Assembly (NCBI GenBank): GCA_023436525.1
Contig: JAEZIW010000109.1
Location: forward strand, 1-15,542
Direction: 5' to 3'
Source: Bacillota bacterium
Lineage (GTDB): Bacteria; Bacillota; Clostridia; Christensenellales; SZUA-584
DNA: 15,542 nucleotides
Shown here: in pieces, positions 5,868 through 12,170 of the stretch
Numbering within the stretch: the stretch's first letter is position 1
How the letters are laid out: each line of letters opens with the position of its first letter
Program-made: the position numbers and the translations under genes
Notes under the pieces: model-generated
Database searches by the model: none
Told to the model about the DNA's origin: nothing
What the model saw: the letters and a program-made list of their open reading frames with translations, nothing else

Positions 5868-6581
5868 ATGCGTACTGCAAGTATGATTTTGGGCATTGTC
5901 GGCGGCGCTATCGCGCTGATACTTGCCATTGCTCTGTTTGTCGGCGGCTCTTTCGTCGCATCATTCCCTTGGATGAATTACAGCAATGGCAATTGGAATT
6001 ATAACAACAGCTCCGATTTTGATTGGAGTTCAGACAGTTTCGACTCAAGCGACTGGAACTGGAATGACGACTACAGCTCGGATAAATGGAACAACCTGGC
6101 CGACAGTTTGGACAATTATGATTCGGGTTATGCCGAGACATTGGTACCCGAGATCATGGAAGATATGCCGGGAGTTGTTCAGTCTGCCGTGTCTGCCGTG
6201 TTCATATTCCCGGCCATTTGCGCCGCCATTGCGGGCGTGCTAGGCTTGGTGGGTGGTATCATTGTGAAGAAGAGAAACGTCGCCGCGGGCGTGCTGATGA
6301 TCATCTCGGCGGTTTTGAGCCTTTTCAGTTTCTTCAACGTTATTTCTATGGCGCTGTTCATCGTCGGTGCTGTGTTTGCGCTGATGCGTGACCGCAGCAA
6401 ACAGCAAGGCTATGTGCCGCCGTATCCGATGCCAAGTTACGCGTATCCGCAGCCGCCGCAATACCCGCAGCCGCCGTATCCACAGCAGCCGTATACACCG
6501 CCTGTATATCCTACGCAGCCACAGCAGCCACAGCAACCGGTGCCGCCGTCGGAGAATCCGCCGGAGAATTCACAGCCGTAA
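5868..6581 (+). CDS. Four-helix membrane protein with N/S/D/W-rich loop and Pro-rich tail (paralogue 1)
   Basis: A 237-residue protein without recognised catalytic motifs, resembling the DUF4064-type small membrane proteins of Bacillota. TM1 spans ~5-30 (SMILGIVGGAIALILAIALFVGG). A long loop (~35-105) is extraordinarily rich in Asn, Ser, Asp and Trp (repeated SSDFDW, SSDSFD, SSDWNWN). TM2 (~106-132) ends in KKR, then come TM3 (~138-157) and TM4 (~158-173). The tail (174-237) consists of YPQPP, PYPQQP and QPQQP units and ends VPPSENPPENSQP. Both termini are predicted cytoplasmic and the acidic loop external. The start follows GAGGAGGG by 9 nt. It has its own promoter and terminator. Paralogue 2 matches it in the helices, tail and promoter but not in the loop. 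Function unknown; an envelope-stress or scaffold role is only a guess. Confidence 0.85.
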   Translation: MRTASMILGIVGGAIALILAIALFVGGSFVASFPWMNYSNGNWNYNNSSDFDWSSDSFDSSDWNWNDDYSSDKWNNLADSLDNYDSGYAETLVPEIMEDMPGVVQSAVSAVFIFPAICAAIAGVLGLVGGIIVKKRNVAAGVLMIISAVLSLFSFFNVISMALFIVGAVFALMRDRSKQQGYVPPYPMPSYAYPQPPQYPQPPYPQQPYTPPVYPTQPQQPQQPVPPSENPPENSQP

Positions 6582-6596
6582 CGCAAGCACACACAC

Positions 6597-6622
6597 AAGG
6601 ACGGTTCATCGCCGTCCTTTTT
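6597..6622 (+). terminator. Rho-independent terminator of paralogue 1
   Basis: AAGGACGG (6597-6604) pairs with CCGTCCTT (6612-6619) around a 7-nt loop, and five consecutive T end the structure (6618-6622). Nearly the same stem follows paralogues 2 and 4. Confidence 0.85.
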
Positions 6623-6652
6623 CCATTCCCTGCCCGATATAACGGCCTAATA

Positions 6653-6681
6653 TTGTAATATACAAGATGTGCATGTATAAT
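6653..6681 (+). promoter_or_regulatory. Promoter of membrane paralogue 2
   Basis: TTGTAA (6653-6658), a 17-bp spacer and a consensus TATAAT (6676-6681). The downstream ACATATATTGGTATTGA is identical to that of paralogue 1, marking a duplicated 5' region. Confidence 0.75.
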
Positions 6682-6715
6682 GGTACATATATTGGTATTG
6701 AAAGAGGTTCTTTAT

Positions 6716-7261
6716 ATGCGTAAAACAAGCATGGTGATGTGCATTGTCGGGGGCGCACTCGCGGTTCTGTTTGGTGTTCTGTATATTTTTTGCAGCTCGC
6801 TGTTTCTCAACATTGGCACGTTGGGAATCGGTAATAGCGATGTGTTTTCTGAATCGCAGAATGCGTCCGTTTCTTTTGCAGTAACAATTTTTTTGGTCAT
6901 AGGCATCTGCATGGTTGTGGGTGGAATTTTGGGCTTTATAGGCGGTCTCATTGTAAGAAGAAAGAATATTGCCGCAGGTGTGCTGATGATCATTGCGGCG
7001 GTTCTTGGCATCAATCTCTTTTCGGTGGTGCTTTTCATACTCGGCGCCGTGTTTGCGCTGAGGCAGGACCGCAGTCAAATGGTCGCGCCGCCATATTACA
7101 TGTATCCGCCGTATGCGCCATACCCGCCTCAGGCATACCCCCAGCAGTCGCCATATCCGCCGCAGGGTTATGCGCCATATCCGCCGCAGGCCTATACCCA
7201 GCAGCCGGGTCAGCAGCCTGCACCGCCGTCGGAGAATCCGACGGAGAATCCGCAGCCATAA
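6716..7261 (+). CDS. Four-helix membrane protein with Pro/Tyr/Gln tail (paralogue 2)
   Basis: A 181-residue paralogue of the preceding protein. TM1 is ~5-33 (SMVMCIVGGALAVLFGVLYIF), then a short loop (34-52) replaces the long acidic loop of paralogue 1. TM2 is ~53-80 and ends in RRKN; TM3 and TM4 span ~84-115 (IAAGVLMIIAAVL...VVLFILGAVFAL, almost identical to paralogue 1). The tail 116-181 has PPYAPYPPQAYPQQ-type repeats and closes APPSENPTENPQP, clearly homologous to the end of paralogue 1. I chose ATG 6716, with AAAGAGG 8 nt upstream, over the longer frame from 6680, because MRKTSM aligns with MRTASM of paralogue 1. It is a self-contained unit with its own promoter and terminator. The repeated proline tail suggests protein-protein contact in the cytoplasm, but no function is known. 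Confidence 0.85.
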   Translation: MRKTSMVMCIVGGALAVLFGVLYIFCSSLFLNIGTLGIGNSDVFSESQNASVSFAVTIFLVIGICMVVGGILGFIGGLIVRRKNIAAGVLMIIAAVLGINLFSVVLFILGAVFALRQDRSQMVAPPYYMYPPYAPYPPQAYPQQSPYPPQGYAPYPPQAYTQQPGQQPAPPSENPTENPQP

Positions 7262-7273
7262 CGAAAGCAACAC

Positions 7274-7307
7274 AAAAGGACGGTCAAGTCAAACTGCCGT
7301 CCTTTTT
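7274..7307 (+). terminator. Rho-independent terminator of paralogue 2
   Basis: AAAAGGACGG (7274-7283) pairs with CCGTCCTTTT (7297-7306) around a 13-nt loop and continues into T. The stem core is the same as after paralogue 1, while the loops differ. Confidence 0.85.
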
Positions 7308-7332
7308 CTATGGCAAAAGTTTCATCGTCATG

Positions 7333-7361
7333 TTGTCATAAATTTGCGGTCAATGTATACT
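7333..7361 (+). promoter_or_regulatory. Promoter of membrane paralogue 3
   Basis: TTGTCA (7333-7338), 17-bp spacer, TATACT (7356-7361) in the same AATGTATACT context as the neighbours. Confidence 0.75.
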
Positions 7362-7393
7362 ATTGTCATTATAGGCATTCTGTTGGAGGGCTC

Positions 7394-7636
7394 ATGAGAA
7401 AAGCAAGCAGGGTATTAGGAATCATCGCCGCTGTAATCACGCTGGTGTTATCAATAATCTTCATTGCATACAACATATACTTATTTAATGTATGGAGTGA
7501 TGAGTCAGCTTTGCAGGACTTCGATCGAGCATACAACTTCTTTAAATTATTGCTGCCGGGTATTCTCTCAGCAGTTGCGTTTCATCACTCTTTTTTGTGC
7601 TCGGGACCAATACGACTTTATTGTCATACCCACTGA
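7394..7636 (+). pseudogene. Truncated membrane paralogue 3
   Basis: The 80-residue frame starts MRKASRVLGIIAAVITLVLSIIFIAYNIYLF after TTGGAGGG, aligning with TM1 of the other paralogues. It reaches LLLPGILSAVA, equivalent to LLPGIIADIA of paralogue 4 at the start of TM2. Homology then stops and the frame ends in an unrelated HHSFLCSGPIRLYCHTH. TM2-TM4 and the tail are missing, and the promoter of paralogue 4 begins 15 bp before the stop triplet. A deletion joining paralogue 3 to the next promoter is the simplest explanation. A functional single-helix peptide cannot be excluded. Confidence 0.65.
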
Positions 7637-7649
7637 ATTCATGTATACT
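7621..7649 (+). promoter_or_regulatory. Promoter of membrane paralogue 4
   Basis: TTGTCA (7621-7626), 17-bp spacer, TATACT (7644-7649), preceded by GAATTCATG exactly as before paralogue 1. It leaves an unusually long leader of about 120 nt before the ATG at 7774. Confidence 0.75.
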
Positions 7650-7674
7650 TTATGAAAATTGGCATTTATAACAA

Positions 7675-7714
7675 GAGCCAAGAAGAGACAACACAGGGTT
7701 TGGCTCAGTTTTTT
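7675..7714 (+). terminator. Terminator-like hairpin in the leader of paralogue 4
   Basis: GAGCCAA (7675-7681) pairs with TTGGCTC (7700-7706), followed two bases later by six T (7709-7714). It lies downstream of the paralogue 4 promoter and upstream of its ribosome site. It could be an attenuator, or the old terminator of paralogue 3 stranded by a deletion. The 18-nt loop makes it moderate in strength. Confidence 0.5.
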
Positions 7715-7773
7715 CAAGGTTCCGACGTTTTTTAAGCTGTTATTGATGAGATAGATTCTTGGAGGTTAAGTTC

Positions 7774-8199
7774 ATGGACAAGATGGTCAGGAACTTGGGA
7801 ATTACCGGAGGTGTGCTCACATTTGTATTGTCCGCTCTTTTTTTTGCATCGAGCATAAGGCAGCTCAATACAGGCCTTGAAGCAGCCGGAATATCCGCTA
7901 CCGGGATACTGCTTCCGGGAATCATCGCGGATATTGCAGGGCTATTGGGGCTCATCGGTGCAATCATTGCGAGAAAGAATCTCACCACCGCCGGTTTTAT
8001 GATGATTGCCGCGGTTGTGCTGTGTATTGTGACTATGATTATCGCATTCAGTATCTTTTATATAGTATCCATAATCTTGTTCGGTTTGGGGGCTTTTATT
8101 GCCGTTTTAACAACACGCTTCCCGGAATCGAAGCTTTATGCGAAGCTGACATCTCCGATTAAAGAAAAGCCGCAGCTGCCCAGGCAGCTGAAGCTGTAA
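7774..8199 (+). CDS. Small four-helix membrane protein lacking the Pro-rich tail (paralogue 4)
   Basis: A 141-residue protein of the same family as the two upstream membrane proteins. TM1 is ~8-27, a short loop follows, then LLPGIIADIAGLLGLIGAIIARKN (TM2, ~47-66, with the RKN turn also seen in paralogue 2 as RRKN). TM3 is ~70-90 and TM4 ~94-112 (IVSIILFGLGAFIAVL). The tail is short (113-141), basic and without the Pro/Tyr/Gln repeats. I chose ATG 7774, preceded by GGAGG at 8 nt; a TTG at 7759 in the same frame overlaps that ribosome site. The gene has its own promoter with a long leader and ends at a bidirectional terminator. It is recognisable as family but not assignable to a function. Confidence 0.85.
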   Translation: MDKMVRNLGITGGVLTFVLSALFFASSIRQLNTGLEAAGISATGILLPGIIADIAGLLGLIGAIIARKNLTTAGFMMIAAVVLCIVTMIIAFSIFYIVSIILFGLGAFIAVLTTRFPESKLYAKLTSPIKEKPQLPRQLKL

Positions 8200-8216
8200 G
8201 CCATATCAAAAAATCG

Positions 8217-8244
8217 AAGGGACGGTGAAAGATCCGTCCCTTTT
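8217..8244. terminator. Bidirectional terminator between convergent genes
   Basis: AAGGGACGG (8217-8225) pairs with CCGTCCCTT (8234-8242) around 8 nt, with TTTT on the plus strand. On the minus strand the stem is followed by CGATTTTTTG, so it can also end the 8256-8738 gene. Confidence 0.8.
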
Positions 8245-8255
8245 GCATGCTTGCG

Positions 8256-8738
8256 TTACTCCACGATTTGCTCAGATTCCTCTGCCGCCTTGGCCGTTCT
8301 TCTGTCTCTGATGCGTTTAATAAAATAGGCTACGCTTATCTCGATCATACAAAGCCCGGTAAATGCCTGCACGAAGGACATATTTAATACACCTTCACTC
8401 ATAATAGGATGATTCTTCAATCCGAGGATAAATAGCGCGATCATAACAACTCCGGTCAATCCCCAGCATATAATCAGAGCCAACCATGCGCCCGCATAAT
8501 TCTCTTTGTTGTTAATAAAAAGCGCATCGCGCATTATGATGGTCGTGAAAATAACCGAGAAGGAAAGCCACATGGGAATCATCACCAATGCGAGATAGTC
8601 AAATATAGGCCTGTCAAGCACGCCGTTGATCGAACAACATACAAATGAAGCAATCAGCAAGGTAAAAAACGCGTTTCGAAATGCTTTCCCGCGCTCAATC
8701 TGCTGCCTTTCGTCCAAATACTCTTTGCGTTTACGCAT
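8256..8738 (-). CDS. Four-helix membrane protein paired with XRE regulator
   Basis: A 160-residue integral membrane protein. A charged cytoplasmic start (MRKRKEYLDERQQIERGKAFR, with the DERQ motif common in small membrane proteins encoded beside XRE regulators) precedes four predicted helices at about 21-40, 47-70, 83-106 and 118-140. The C-terminal tail RIRDRRTAKAAEESEQIVE is polar. I chose ATG 8736-8738 because the SD GGGAGGG stands about 9 nt upstream; an ATG six bases further up is almost on top of it, and the frame from 8765 runs deep inside the regulator gene. It overlaps the upstream XRE gene by 8 nt, so the two are co-translated. Such pairs are frequent in Bacillota and are thought to sense membrane conditions, but the mechanism is not established and no enzyme motif is present. 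Confidence 0.82.
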   Translation of the reverse strand: MRKRKEYLDERQQIERGKAFRNAFFTLLIASFVCCSINGVLDRPIFDYLALVMIPMWLSFSVIFTTIIMRDALFINNKENYAGAWLALIICWGLTGVVMIALFILGLKNHPIMSEGVLNMSFVQAFTGLCMIEISVAYFIKRIRDRRTAKAAEESEQIVE

Positions 8739-8949
8739 TGTCATCGCCCTCCCAGAATAACTCATCGAGCGTTTTTCCCAATGCCCTGCATATCAGCATG
8801 CAAAGCTTCAAAGAGGGGTTATAATCCCCGCTCTCAATCAAGCCGATGGTTTGCCTTGATACGCCAACAGCATCAGCCAGCGCTTCTTGGCTCATGTCCT
8901 TTTCTATTCGCGCGATTTTCATTCGCTTGTTTTTTGATGTGCTGCCCAT
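8731..8949 (-). CDS. XRE-family helix-turn-helix regulator
   Basis: A 72-residue minimal Cro/C1-type regulator. The HTH occupies ~10-64: MKIARIEKDMSQEALADAVGVSRQTIGLIESGDYNPSLKLCMLICRALGKTLDELFW, with the recognition helix at SRQTIGLIESG. It lacks any ligand or dimerisation domain, like the small regulators cotranscribed with membrane partners. The start ATG 8947-8949 has no Shine-Dalgarno sequence but lies 8 nt after the -10 box of a good promoter, which points to a leaderless mRNA. An internal ATG (8922) also lacks a ribosome site. The stop overlaps the start of the downstream membrane protein gene. It probably autoregulates the pair. Confidence 0.9.
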   Translation of the reverse strand: MGSTSKNKRMKIARIEKDMSQEALADAVGVSRQTIGLIESGDYNPSLKLCMLICRALGKTLDELFWEGDDNA

Positions 8950-8957
8950 ATATTTGC

Positions 8958-8986
8958 AACATACATCAAAATTTCCATAATGTCAA
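8958..8986 (-). promoter_or_regulatory. Promoter of the XRE-membrane protein pair
   Basis: On the minus strand, consensus TTGACA (8981-8986), 17-bp spacer, TATGTT (8958-8963). The expected transcription start falls within 1-3 nt of the ATG at 8949. Confidence 0.7.
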
Positions 8987-9045
8987 TTATATATTGCATA
9001 TTGTTATGTTTAAATTGCGTATTGATAGGATACTTGTTGAAAATT

Positions 9046-9095
9046 TGTAGGGAACGGTCTTGACCGTTCCGGAAGGGTCGAGACCCTTCCCTACA
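9046..9095. repeat. REP-like palindromic element, copy 4 (complete form)
   Basis: This 50-bp element is the cleanest copy. TGTA is followed by two abutting perfect palindromes, GGAACGGTC-TT-GACCGTTCC (9051-9070) and GGAAGGGTC-GA-GACCCTTCC (9071-9090), and then CTACA. The two hairpins differ by one base pair per arm. It is non-coding and lies between the XRE promoter and the clpB terminator, about 6 kb from the RAYT that probably mobilised it. Confidence 0.88.
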
Positions 9096-9136
9096 ATTCA
9101 TCGCGGTTTCGTATCGCCGTTATTATCGAAGATCTA

Positions 9137-9164
9137 GAAAAAAGGAGCGGGGGCAGCGCTCCTT
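9137..9164 (-). terminator. Rho-independent terminator of clpB
   Basis: On the minus strand AAGGAGCG (9164-9157) pairs with CGCTCCTT (9149-9142), and TTTTT follows (9141-9137). It lies just downstream of the clpB stop. Confidence 0.85.
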
Positions 9165-9175
9165 GCATGCCCCCG

Positions 9176-11764
9176 TTATTCCGCGACTATCTTTAATTCG
9201 CCGTTCTCGGCGTCCACCTTCACCAGCCCGCCGTCAATCAGCGCACCGGACACAATCATGCGCCCCACCTGCGTCTCCACCACCTTTTGCAGATACCGCT
9301 TCACAGGCCGCGCGCCATATACCGGTGTGTACGATTTATCCACGATGACCTTCTTCGCCGCGTCCGTCACACCCAGCTTAATGTTGCGCTCGTTCAGCCT
9401 TCTTTGTATCGCCGCCACCGTAAGGTCAATAATCCTGATGATGTCATCCTGCTTCAACGGCTTAAACATCACAATGTCGTCTATACGGTTCAAAAACTCA
9501 GGCCGAAAATGGCGCGATAAATCGCTCATCACCTGCGTACGCGCATCTTCGGAGAGGTTGCCCTCATTGTCGATACCCGAAAGCAGATACTCGCTGCCGA
9601 TGTTGCTCGTCATAATCACCACGGTGTTCTTGAAATCCACCGTGCGTCCCTGGCTGTCCGTCAAGCGCCCGTCATCAAGCAGCTGCAGCAGCACGTTAAA
9701 CACATCATGATGCGCCTTCTCAATCTCGTCAAACAGTATCACGCAATACGGCTTGCGGCGCACGGCCTCGGTTAATTGCCCGCCTTCGTCGTACCCCACG
9801 TAGCCCGGAGGCGCGCCGATCAGCCGGGCCACCGCGTGCTTCTCCATGTATTCCGACATATCGATGCGCACCATGTTCTCCTCACTGTCGAACAGCGCCT
9901 CGGATATTGCCCGCGCGAGTTCCGTTTTTCCCACGCCTGTGGGCCCTAAGAACACGAACGAGCCGATCGGGCGCTTCGGGTCCTTCAGGCCGCTGCGCGC
10001 ACGAATCACCGCTTCGCTGACTGCCGATACCGCTTCATCCTGCCCCACCACGCGCTGATGCAGAATGTCTTCAAGGTGCAGCAGCTTATCGCGCTCCTGC
10101 TCCACCAGCCGCGAGACAGGAATGCCCGTCCAGCGCGAGACGATCTCGGCGATTTCCTCGTCGGTCACTTCTTCCTTCAGCAGTTCGTGCCCGCTGTTTC
10201 GGTTGCGTGCCTTTTCTTCCTCCAGCTGCCGCTGCAGCCCCGGCAGCTCACCATACTCCAACTTCGCCGCCAGCTCCAAATCATACGCGCGCTTCGCGTC
10301 ATCAATCTTTCGCCGCACATCCTCAATGGCCTGCTTGAGTTCCTTCTCGCGCGTGAGCCCCACCTTTTCCAGTTCCCACTGAGCTTTGAGTTTATCGGTT
10401 TGCTCTTTCAGCGCCGCGAGCTCTTTTTCAAGCGACGCGAGACGTGCCTTGCTGCCCGCGTCATCCTCTTTTTTCAGCGCCTGCCGCTCAATCTCCAGCT
10501 GCATCACACGGCGCGATACCTCATCCAGCTCGGTCGGCATGCTGTCAATTTCGGTGCGTATCATCGCCGCCGCCTCATCCATCAGGTCAATCGCCTTGTC
10601 AGGCAAAAAACGGTCGGAGATGTAACGGTCGGAAAGCACCGCGCACGCAATCAGCGCGCCGTCCGTAATGCGCACGCCATGATGAATCTCAAAGCGCTCC
10701 TTAAGCCCGCGCAGTATCGAAATCGTGTCTTCCACCGACGGCGGTTCCACGAGTATCGGCTGGAAGCGGCGTTCGAGTGCCGCATCTTTCTCAATGTACT
10801 GGCGGTATTCGTCCAGCGTCGTCGCGCCGATGCAGTGCAGCTCACCGCGCGCCAGCATCGGCTTTAATATGTTGCCCGCGTCCATCGCGCCCTCGGCCTT
10901 GCCCGCACCCACAATGTTGTGCAGCTCGTCGATGAACAGGATAATGCGCCCGTCACTCTTGTTGACGTCGTTCAGCACGGCTTTGAGGCGTTCTTCGAAT
11001 TCGCCGCGGTATTTCGCGCCCGCAATCAACGCACCTAAATCGAGCGCGAATATCGTCTTGTCCTTAAGCCCTTCGGGCACGTCGCCGGCGATGATGCGCT
11101 GTGCCAGCCCTTCCACCACCGCCGTTTTGCCCACGCCCGGCTCACCGATCAGCACGGGGTTGTTCTTGGTGCGGCGCGAAAGGATACGAATCGCACGGCG
11201 TATTTCGCCATCGCGCCCGATCACCGGGTCAATCTTGCCCTGCTTGGCCAGCTCCACCAAATCACGCCCGAACCGCTTTAACGAATCGTATGTCTCCTCA
11301 GGGTTCTGCGAGGTGATGCGCTGGTTGCTGCGCACCTTTGAAAGCGCAGTCATAAACGCATCGAGCGTGATGCCGAAGCGTTTAAAAATGGCCGTGGACG
11401 GTGTATTGCGTTCTTTGAGCAGCGAGATATACAGGTGCTCCACGCCGGTGTATTCATCCTTAAAGCGTTTGGCTTCATCCTGTGCGTGCACAATAAGCTC
11501 GCTGAACCGCCGTGATGCGTACACGTTCGCCGACGCGCCCTGAATTTTGGGGAGCTTCGCAAGCTCCGCCTCAAGTGCCAATGTGTATTGAGCGGTGTCG
11601 ACGCCCATGTAGCCGAGCAGCTTGGGGATCAGCCCATCCTGCTGCGACACCAGGGCTAAATGCAGATGCTCACCGTCGATCTGCTGCTGCCCCATTCTTA
11701 TGGTGATCTCTTGCGCTGCCTGCACAGCGCCGAGAGCTTTTTCGGTTAATCTATCGAGTTCCAT
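9176..11764 (-). CDS. clpB: ATP-dependent protein disaggregase ClpB
   Basis: A full-length 862-residue Hsp100 disaggregase, which extracts polypeptides from aggregates together with DnaK/DnaJ/GrpE. The N-domain (1-~145) has the two Clp-N repeats. NBD1 carries Walker A GEPGVGKT (207-214), the pore loop KYRGEFEER (251-259) and Walker B FIDE (277-280). The coiled-coil M-domain occupies ~400-530, which distinguishes ClpB from ClpC/ClpA. NBD2 has Walker A GPTGVGKT (607-614), the pore loop GYVGYDEGG (654-662), Walker B VILFDE (675-680) and the sensor-2 motif GARPVKR near the C-terminus. There is no IGF/L loop for ClpP docking. The start ATG has AGGAGGAA 6 nt upstream. It lies downstream of a DnaJ-like gene on the same strand, a natural partner, but 669 bp of repeats separate them. 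Neither a CIRCE element nor a CtsR box is seen directly before clpB. Confidence 0.97.
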   Translation of the reverse strand: MELDRLTEKALGAVQAAQEITIRMGQQQIDGEHLHLALVSQQDGLIPKLLGYMGVDTAQYTLALEAELAKLPKIQGASANVYASRRFSELIVHAQDEAKRFKDEYTGVEHLYISLLKERNTPSTAIFKRFGITLDAFMTALSKVRSNQRITSQNPEETYDSLKRFGRDLVELAKQGKIDPVIGRDGEIRRAIRILSRRTKNNPVLIGEPGVGKTAVVEGLAQRIIAGDVPEGLKDKTIFALDLGALIAGAKYRGEFEERLKAVLNDVNKSDGRIILFIDELHNIVGAGKAEGAMDAGNILKPMLARGELHCIGATTLDEYRQYIEKDAALERRFQPILVEPPSVEDTISILRGLKERFEIHHGVRITDGALIACAVLSDRYISDRFLPDKAIDLMDEAAAMIRTEIDSMPTELDEVSRRVMQLEIERQALKKEDDAGSKARLASLEKELAALKEQTDKLKAQWELEKVGLTREKELKQAIEDVRRKIDDAKRAYDLELAAKLEYGELPGLQRQLEEEKARNRNSGHELLKEEVTDEEIAEIVSRWTGIPVSRLVEQERDKLLHLEDILHQRVVGQDEAVSAVSEAVIRARSGLKDPKRPIGSFVFLGPTGVGKTELARAISEALFDSEENMVRIDMSEYMEKHAVARLIGAPPGYVGYDEGGQLTEAVRRKPYCVILFDEIEKAHHDVFNVLLQLLDDGRLTDSQGRTVDFKNTVVIMTSNIGSEYLLSGIDNEGNLSEDARTQVMSDLSRHFRPEFLNRIDDIVMFKPLKQDDIIRIIDLTVAAIQRRLNERNIKLGVTDAAKKVIVDKSYTPVYGARPVKRYLQKVVETQVGRMIVSGALIDGGLVKVDAENGELKIVAE

Positions 11765-11856
11765 AAATGTTTCCTCCTATTTATCAGATTTAAAATCTTA
11801 CTTCGTCTATTATTACCTATGTCCTTCGCTGTCACAGCAAATCGACTGAGAGAGGC

Positions 11857-11883
11857 TTGGGTAAAACTGTTTTTGATACCCAA
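11857..11883. repeat. Inverted repeat at the clpB-proximal edge of the repeat block
   Basis: TTGGGTA (11857-11863) and TACCCAA (11877-11883) form a perfect 7-bp stem with a 13-nt loop. It is preceded by a degraded piece of the GTCGCC/GGCGAC module (GCTGTCACAGC...GACTGAGAGAGGC, 11828-11856). Confidence 0.45.
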
Positions 11884-11887
11884 TCAA

Positions 11888-12116
11888 CGCATAACGCGCC
11901 CAAAAGGGCTCTTTTTTATCAGTTCTTTTGTTTCATCCTCTCAGCTTAAAACACCAACGCACCCTTGGCTCCCTCTGGAGGGAGCTGTCGCCGTCAGGCG
12001 ACTGAGGGAGGCAACCCTTTGCTATTATCTCATGATGCCTATCTCCGTAGGGGCGTCTATCAGACGCCCGCCAAAAGGCGATTAATAATCGCCCCTACAC
12101 TGTTGCTGTTAATTGC
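11888..12116. repeat. Long direct repeat, copy A (between dnaJ-like gene and clpB)
   Basis: This ~229-bp unit recurs at 12171-12400 with about ten differences. In order it holds CCC-AAAA-GGG with a T6 tract, a unique A/T-rich stretch, a perfect palindrome GCTCCCTC-TG-GAGGGAGC (11968-11985), a hairpin GTCGCC-GTCA-GGCGAC (11987-12002) and the GTAGGG...CCCTAC element (12047-12098). No protein-coding gene is convincing; the open frames here are accidental. Confidence 0.9.
12047..12098. repeat. Second REP-like family, copy 1 (GTAGGGGCG...CGCCCCTAC)
   Basis: GTAGG is followed by GGCGTCT-ATC-AGACGCC, a short CGCCAAAA link, then GGCGATT-AAT-AATCGCC, closing CCTAC. It has the same two-hairpin plan and the same ends as the RAYT-linked REP element, but unrelated stems. 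On the minus strand the GGCGATT hairpin is followed by TTTT, so it could terminate the dnaJ-like transcript. Confidence 0.8.
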
Positions 12117-12170
12117 CGACATCAGGCATTTGAGAAGCGCTTGAGCAAACCGCTCCTGCTACGCATTCGG

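Noticed and set aside
6240..7273. Minus-strand Arg-rich open frames opposite the proline-tail genes
   Set aside because: Artefacts of the CCG/CAG-rich codons encoding Pro and Gln on the plus strand.
10058..11543. Plus-strand open frames of ~270 codons opposite clpB
   Set aside because: They mirror the coding periodicity of clpB, have biased Ser/Arg/Leu composition and no recognisable motifs.
11765..11840. CIRCE (HrcA) element before clpB
   Set aside because: No TTAGCACTC/GAGTGCTAA inverted repeat is present. The short GCTGT/ACAGC repeat there belongs to the repeat block.
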